DNA from: Bdellovibrio bacteriovorus
GTDB taxonomy: Bacteria; Bdellovibrionota; Bdellovibrionia; Bdellovibrionales; Bdellovibrionaceae
Reading direction: 5' to 3'
DNA length: 64,000 nucleotides
NCBI RefSeq assembly: GCF_001592735.1
Contig: NZ_LUKE01000002.1
Span: 186,001-250,000 of the forward strand
Shown: positions 59,998 to 64,000 of the stretch, in pieces
How the letters are laid out: every line of letters starts with the position of its first letter
Position numbering within the stretch: the stretch's first letter is position 1
Made by a program: the position numbers and the translations under genes
Notes under the pieces: generated by a model
Told to the model about the DNA's origin: nothing
The model's database searches: none
The model's input: the letters and a program-made list of their open reading frames with translations, nothing else

Positions 59998-62139
59998 TTA
60001 GACAGTGAACTCCACCCGTGTGGTGTCGGTAAATAGCAGTTCTTCGAATTGCGCTTTGGTGAAGATAATATCCGCTAAACGCCCGGCCATGTCGTGAATC
60101 TCTGCATTGTTACCTAAAGAGGTGCACAGGACCTTTTGCACAGACTTGCCTTGCAGGGACTCTAAAACTTGAAAGCCCGTTTTGTCCGAATTCTCAAAAA
60201 TAAGATCCGTGATCACCGTCCCAGATACTTCACCTTTGTATTTTTCAAATTCATCCGGTGACGAGTACCCGACCACGTGAGCCCCTAAGTCTTGTAAGCG
60301 CTTTAGCCATCTTTCGCGAACGGTGTTGTTATCTTCAAGTAAAATCACATTGCGATGAAGGTGCAAAACTTGTGGCACAAGACCGCTAGAAAAAGTTAAA
60401 AGAAAATGCGCGCCTGGAGTCTTATCTTGCAAGACCGCATCGCCGCTCAGTCCCTTGAAAGTCTCACGCACTTGCCACAAACCTAAACCCGAACCATCGG
60501 CTTTATTGTGAGTTTCGCCGCGCTCAAAAATCCGTGCTCGAATTTCTGCCGGCACTCCGGGACCATTATCGCTGAGCTCAATTTCAATCATGCCGTCTTT
60601 GACCTTCTTAACATTCAAGCGCACTTCGACCGGGACATTTTTAGCCGCCGCCTCTAATGAGTTATTAAGCATGTTTGAAATCGCACGTTCTATCGCCGTC
60701 GGGTCTGAGGTCTTTACCAAAACATCTGGAGGGCACTGCAGGTGAATCTTTAAACGTGTCCACGATTTTTCGTAAGCGTCTTTAAGTTCGGCTAAAACTT
60801 CTGACAAGTTTAAAACTTGCGCCGCAGCCCCTTCATACAATCCGCCGCTGCGGAATTTCTTTAACAGATCATCGGAAATACGATGCAGGCGCACGATGGA
60901 TTTATCAATCAGATCGGCGGCTTCCGGATTTATGTTGCCTTTGTATTCGTTGGCAATCATCAACGCCGTTAACGGCGAGCGCATATCATGCGCCACTTGC
61001 GTGGCGATTTTAAGACCTTGTTCGGCGCGCGCGGATTTAACAACTAAGTTTGAACGCAAACGCTGCATTTCCAAATCGGCCACTTGACGGTCGCGCAGAC
61101 GCAAGTGACGAATCAAAAGCAAAGGTGCTATGAAAAAATGCGCCAGCATCAAAACAAAAGGAACTTCAAGCAGAAACAAAAGCTTATTAAAGAAGTACAA
61201 ACTTGCAAAAGCGATCACAAAATAAGACAGGATCACGGCCCCACCCCAGAGTGTCGCCGCCACCGGACTTAAGAAAAGAACTCCACACAGATACGCAAAC
61301 ACGAAAATGAAGGCAAAAATCTGCCGTGATGTGCGCATAAATCTGTCCACGGCATCTTTTTGAATCAAAGTCTCTAAATCCAAAGCCACGCGCTGGGAAA
61401 GCGTCATGTAATCGCCACTGATGGCCGATCCCCATCCATCGTCATTCATCACATCATCTAATCCAAGAATAAGGATCTGACCTTCCACGCTTTTTGGCAG
61501 CTGGTTTAACAAAATAATTGGAGCGACTGCGGGATGACGATAACGAAGATGAGTTTGCAGACTGATCTCCCAAGGATAGGTGGGAAAGTCTTCGACCTTC
61601 GATGAAATGCCATACTTACCTAAGACACCCATCAAAGGATGATCAATGCTTGGATCATTGACGTCATAATCAATAATCAATCTGCGCGTCATCCCGTCAC
61701 TACCGCGATCTTGAGTTAACGGAATAAAAACATGCTGAGTTTTTTTAAAGTCGGGATGCTGAGCCAGACTTAAAGGATCTTTATCAGGATAGTTTGAGTA
61801 AAAATATAAATTCGGGTGACCCGAGGCGAACTTCACGAACTCTTGAATTTCAGCACTTGAGGCATTTTTCAATGGCAGCGGTAAAGTCGAAATGACAAAA
61901 AGAGGCTTTTGATCTAAAAGCACCTGCAGATTTTTTTGAATGGCCGCGAAGTTTTCAGGGATGGCCGATCCGACAACCGCGACTTTTCCCGAAGGGGCGG
62001 GGCGCGGTAAGGTGAGCATCATAAAATCATTGAGCTTTGCTCCGACTGAAATACCCCAGTCTTGCAGAAAATTACTTACCAGCGGATGGATCATTAAGAA
62101 GCTGATTAAAAGGCATCCTAAAAGTTTCTTTTTCATCAC
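59998..62139 (-). CDS. CHASE2-like membrane hybrid histidine kinase with C-terminal receiver
   Basis: 713 residues. First span about 6-22, then a CHASE2-like periplasmic sensor (about 30-270; VAVVGSAIPENFAAIQKNLQ, TRRLIIDYDVND), three closely spaced spans about 273-345 ending HFFIAPLLLIRHL, HisKA with VAHDMRSPLTALM near residue 387, HATPase with NMLNNSLEAA, DNGPGVP and GSGLGLWQV, and a receiver domain at about 600-713 with LEDN, ITDLIFENS (phospho-Asp) and FTKAQF (Lys). All receiver key residues are present. It precedes infC in the opposite order on the same strand but is separated by a terminator. Confidence 0.85.
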   Translation of the reverse strand: MMKKKLLGCLLISFLMIHPLVSNFLQDWGISVGAKLNDFMMLTLPRPAPSGKVAVVGSAIPENFAAIQKNLQVLLDQKPLFVISTLPLPLKNASSAEIQEFVKFASGHPNLYFYSNYPDKDPLSLAQHPDFKKTQHVFIPLTQDRGSDGMTRRLIIDYDVNDPSIDHPLMGVLGKYGISSKVEDFPTYPWEISLQTHLRYRHPAVAPIILLNQLPKSVEGQILILGLDDVMNDDGWGSAISGDYMTLSQRVALDLETLIQKDAVDRFMRTSRQIFAFIFVFAYLCGVLFLSPVAATLWGGAVILSYFVIAFASLYFFNKLLFLLEVPFVLMLAHFFIAPLLLIRHLRLRDRQVADLEMQRLRSNLVVKSARAEQGLKIATQVAHDMRSPLTALMIANEYKGNINPEAADLIDKSIVRLHRISDDLLKKFRSGGLYEGAAAQVLNLSEVLAELKDAYEKSWTRLKIHLQCPPDVLVKTSDPTAIERAISNMLNNSLEAAAKNVPVEVRLNVKKVKDGMIEIELSDNGPGVPAEIRARIFERGETHNKADGSGLGLWQVRETFKGLSGDAVLQDKTPGAHFLLTFSSGLVPQVLHLHRNVILLEDNNTVRERWLKRLQDLGAHVVGYSSPDEFEKYKGEVSGTVITDLIFENSDKTGFQVLESLQGKSVQKVLCTSLGNNAEIHDMAGRLADIIFTKAQFEELLFTDTTRVEFTV

Positions 62140-62160
62140 AAGGCTTTCTTCAAAAAAGAA

Positions 62161-62180
62161 AAGCCGGGTTTCCCCGGCTT
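62161..62180 (-). terminator. Rho-independent terminator after infC
   Basis: AAGCCGGG / CCCGGCTT stem with a short loop; on the minus strand it is followed by TTCTTTTTTGAAG. It lies seven bases past the infC stop, so thrS-infC ends here and not at rpmI. Confidence 0.85.
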
Positions 62181-62186
62181 TGACAT

Positions 62187-62858
62187 TTAGTCTTCGTCTT
62201 CCTCAACCTCTTCAAGGTCGGCAAGCTCTTTGGTGTCTTGCTTCGACTTGTTCGGGTGAAGTTTTTGGTATTCTTTGATCTTAAGTGGATCTGGGCCCAA
62301 CATTAAGAACATGTTCTTACCTTCCATTTTTGGCTGAGATTCAATCATCGCCAAATCATTCACGAACTCGATACACTTTTTCATGACTTCCATACCCAGC
62401 TCTTGATGGGCCATTTCACGTCCCATGAATCTGAGGCTGACTTTCACTTTGTCGCCATCAAGCAAGAATCGGCGCGCATGGTTCATCTTCGTTTCAAAGT
62501 CATGTTGATCTGTGCGCGGACGCATCTGGATCTCTTTGATCGTTACGACAGTTTGTTTTTTACGAGCCGCTGTGGCTTGTTTTTTCTTTTCGTACTTCCA
62601 CTTGCCGTAATCCATGATTTTACAAGTTGGAGGACTTGCCGTAGGAGCAATCTCTAGGAGATCCAATCCACGATCTTCAGCGATGCGAAGAGCTTCAGGC
62701 ACCGTCATCACGCCCAACATATTACCTTCATCATCGATCACGCGGATTTGTTGCGCACGGATCTCACGGTTTACACGCAAAGAGTCTTTAGAGTCTTTCT
62801 TGTTACGGTCAAAGCGTCCACCGCCACCGCCTCTAAAATTACCTTCGAACTTGCTAAT
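62187..62858 (-). CDS. infC: Translation initiation factor IF-3, ATT start
   Basis: About 223 residues from the ATT at 62858, with GGAGGT five bases before it. The internal TTG at 62780 would start at the core (RVNREIRAQQIRVIDDEGNM) and lacks a ribosome site. The ATT start adds a basic Gly/Arg extension (FRGGGGGRFDRNKK). IF3 core: NREIRAQQIRVIDDEGN, DLLEIAPTASPPTCKIMDYG (N-domain), and KVKVSLRFMGREMAHQELG (C-domain). An AUU start is the known device by which IF3 represses its own gene. C-terminal acidic tail (LEEVEEDED) is extra. Lies 20 bp after thrS. Confidence 0.92.
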   Translation of the reverse strand: MSKFEGNFRGGGGGRFDRNKKDSKDSLRVNREIRAQQIRVIDDEGNMLGVMTVPEALRIAEDRGLDLLEIAPTASPPTCKIMDYGKWKYEKKKQATAARKKQTVVTIKEIQMRPRTDQHDFETKMNHARRFLLDGDKVKVSLRFMGREMAHQELGMEVMKKCIEFVNDLAMIESQPKMEGKNMFLMLGPDPLKIKEYQKLHPNKSKQDTKELADLEEVEEDED

Positions 62859-62878
62859 GGGAAACCTCCGGGTTTCGT

Positions 62879-64000
62879 TTATGTGGTTGCAGGCTTCATA
62901 AGTGATGCCTGTAACAGTCTTTGGTTAATATCGTTTACAATCATTTCCTTCACATGCTCAACACTCAAGCCCTTATGTTCAGAGCCGTCGCGCAAGCGAA
63001 GTGACACCGTTCTGCTCTCTGCTTCCTTGTCACCTACGATAATCATGTAAGGGACTTTTTGCAGCTGAGCCTCGCGGATTTTATAGTTTAGTTTCTCATT
63101 TCTGCGATCAAACTCAACCCGAACTTTATCAGCCTTAAGTAGAGTCATTAACTCATCACAGAATCCATTCACACGATCGGTGACGTTTAAGATGCTGACT
63201 TGAACAGGGGCCAACCAAGGAGGCAAGTGGCCCGCCGTGTGCTCTAAGTAAACCCCGATGAAACGTTCTAAAGAGCCTAAAATCGCTCTGTGTAACATGA
63301 CAGGACGGTGCTCTTTATTGTCCTCACCCGTGTATTTCAAATCAAAGGCTTGAGGCAAGTTCGGATCCACTTGCAGAGTTCCCAACTGCCAAGGACGGCT
63401 TAAAGCATCGACAAACATAATATCGAGCTTCGGACCGTAAAAGGCGCCATCGCCGGGATTGATTTCAAACGGAAGATTCAAAGTTTTCAAAGCTTCCGCC
63501 AAAGCACCTTCGGCCATGTCCCAATACTCTTCGCTTCCCATTCTGTTTTCTGGGCGCGTAGACAGGAAGATCTTATAGTTACTCATGCCCAATTTGTCGT
63601 AAACACGATTGAGCAATTGCATGAATTTGGCGATCTCTTCTTGCAGCTGATCCAAACGACAGAAAATATGCGCATCGTCTTGGCAGAAGGTACGAACACG
63701 AGTCAAACCGTGCATCGCTCCTGATTTTTCATAGCGATGCAGTCGACCAAAGTCGGCCATCTTGACAGGCAAATCACGATAAGAATACTTGTCAGAGTTG
63801 AAAAGCAAACAATGCGAAGGACAGTTCATCGGTTTAGAGGCAAAATCACGCTCGTCCACCTTGGTGAAGAACATGTTCTCTTTATAATTTTGATAGTGAC
63901 CTGACGTATGGAACAAGTTCACGTCAAAAATTTGCGGGGTGATCACCTCTTGATAGCCCGTTTCCATATACAACTCACGCAAGTAAGTTTGCAAAGCGGT
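62879..64000 (-). CDS. thrS: Threonyl-tRNA synthetase, C-terminal part (cut by window edge)
   Basis: About 373 residues remain and the frame continues past the window edge. The class II core reads YMETGYQEVITPQIFDVNLF, then PMNCPSHCLLFNS (zinc-site Cys), RVRTFCQDDAHIFC (motif 2), HRAILGSLERFIGVYLEHTAG (motif 3), and the anticodon domain from APVQVSILNVTDRVNGFC. The N-terminal editing and TGS domains lie outside. It is followed by infC at 20 bp with the infC ribosome site in the gap. Confidence 0.95.
   Translation of the reverse strand, partial: TALQTYLRELYMETGYQEVITPQIFDVNLFHTSGHYQNYKENMFFTKVDERDFASKPMNCPSHCLLFNSDKYSYRDLPVKMADFGRLHRYEKSGAMHGLTRVRTFCQDDAHIFCRLDQLQEEIAKFMQLLNRVYDKLGMSNYKIFLSTRPENRMGSEEYWDMAEGALAEALKTLNLPFEINPGDGAFYGPKLDIMFVDALSRPWQLGTLQVDPNLPQAFDLKYTGEDNKEHRPVMLHRAILGSLERFIGVYLEHTAGHLPPWLAPVQVSILNVTDRVNGFCDELMTLLKADKVRVEFDRRNEKLNYKIREAQLQKVPYMIIVGDKEAESRTVSLRLRDGSEHKGLSVEHVKEMIVNDINQRLLQASLMKPATT

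Noticed and set aside
1-64000. CRISPR arrays, insertion sequences, prophage or integrase genes
   Set aside because: No regularly spaced repeats, transposase or integrase motifs seen on either strand; the only tandem repeat is protein-coding.

Overview
The window looks like chromosome from a predatory bacterium of the Bdellovibrio group (Bdellovibrionota). This is inferred from content: three full-length regulators of the TIGR02147/DUF4423 type plus a fragment of a fourth, an Agl-Glt type gliding operon with a VWA lipoprotein, a mevalonate operon, many small exported proteins of unknown function, and moderate-GC coding with dense overlapping starts. There are no phage genes, insertion sequences, CRISPR arrays or rRNA genes.

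Layout. 0-17.7 kb is mostly accessory: a large unknown protein, an exported protein that resembles HipA/FAM20-type kinases, two paralogous TIGR02147 regulators each beside a small exported 'AGxGxIGS' protein, a KH protein, a truncated glycosidase, a chemoreceptor, a GAF-PAS-PAS hybrid histidine kinase that appears to start at ATT, and a trypsin-like protease. 17.8-22.4 kb (minus strand) is pheS-pheT-ihfA-merR-tRNA-Pro. 22.5-25.7 kb is a tightly overlapping plus-strand operon (RsmG-like methyltransferase, winged-helix regulator, exported protein, SpoU methyltransferase). 26-29.8 kb holds a methyltransferase and an amidinotransferase-type enzyme, divergent from a haem-oxygenase-like diiron enzyme. 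30-34.9 kb has a possible toxin-antitoxin pair, a GyrI-like protein, a GH16 glucanase lipoprotein, an acetyltransferase and small exported proteins. 35-40.7 kb (minus) is rpmI-rplT followed at once by fni-mvaA-pmk-mvaD-mvk, the enzymes from HMG-CoA to IPP plus the isomerase. 40.9-45.8 kb is mixed, with a third TIGR02147 regulator overlapping an exported protein and a five-repeat cysteine protein. 46-56.5 kb is one ten-gene operon for gliding: TolQ/TolR-like motor, TPR proteins, a TonB-like AgmX/PglI protein, a lipoprotein with an alanine/lysine stalk, an outer-membrane barrel and a CglB-like VWA lipoprotein. 56.6-62.2 kb holds a decayed papain-like gene, an HTH regulator with a 45-residue upstream ORF, dtd and a CHASE2-like hybrid kinase. 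The window ends in infC (ATT start) and the 3' part of thrS.

Two points tie the window together. First, thrS-infC, rpmI-rplT and pheS-pheT-ihfA-merR-tRNA-Pro, contiguous in many bacteria, are all here, in the same order and strand, but split into three blocks by about 21 kb (gliding and other genes) and 18 kb (including the mevalonate operon, fused to the end of rplT). Second, two genes appear to use the rare ATT start codon: infC, where this is a known autoregulatory device, and the hybrid histidine kinase, where it would be unexpected.
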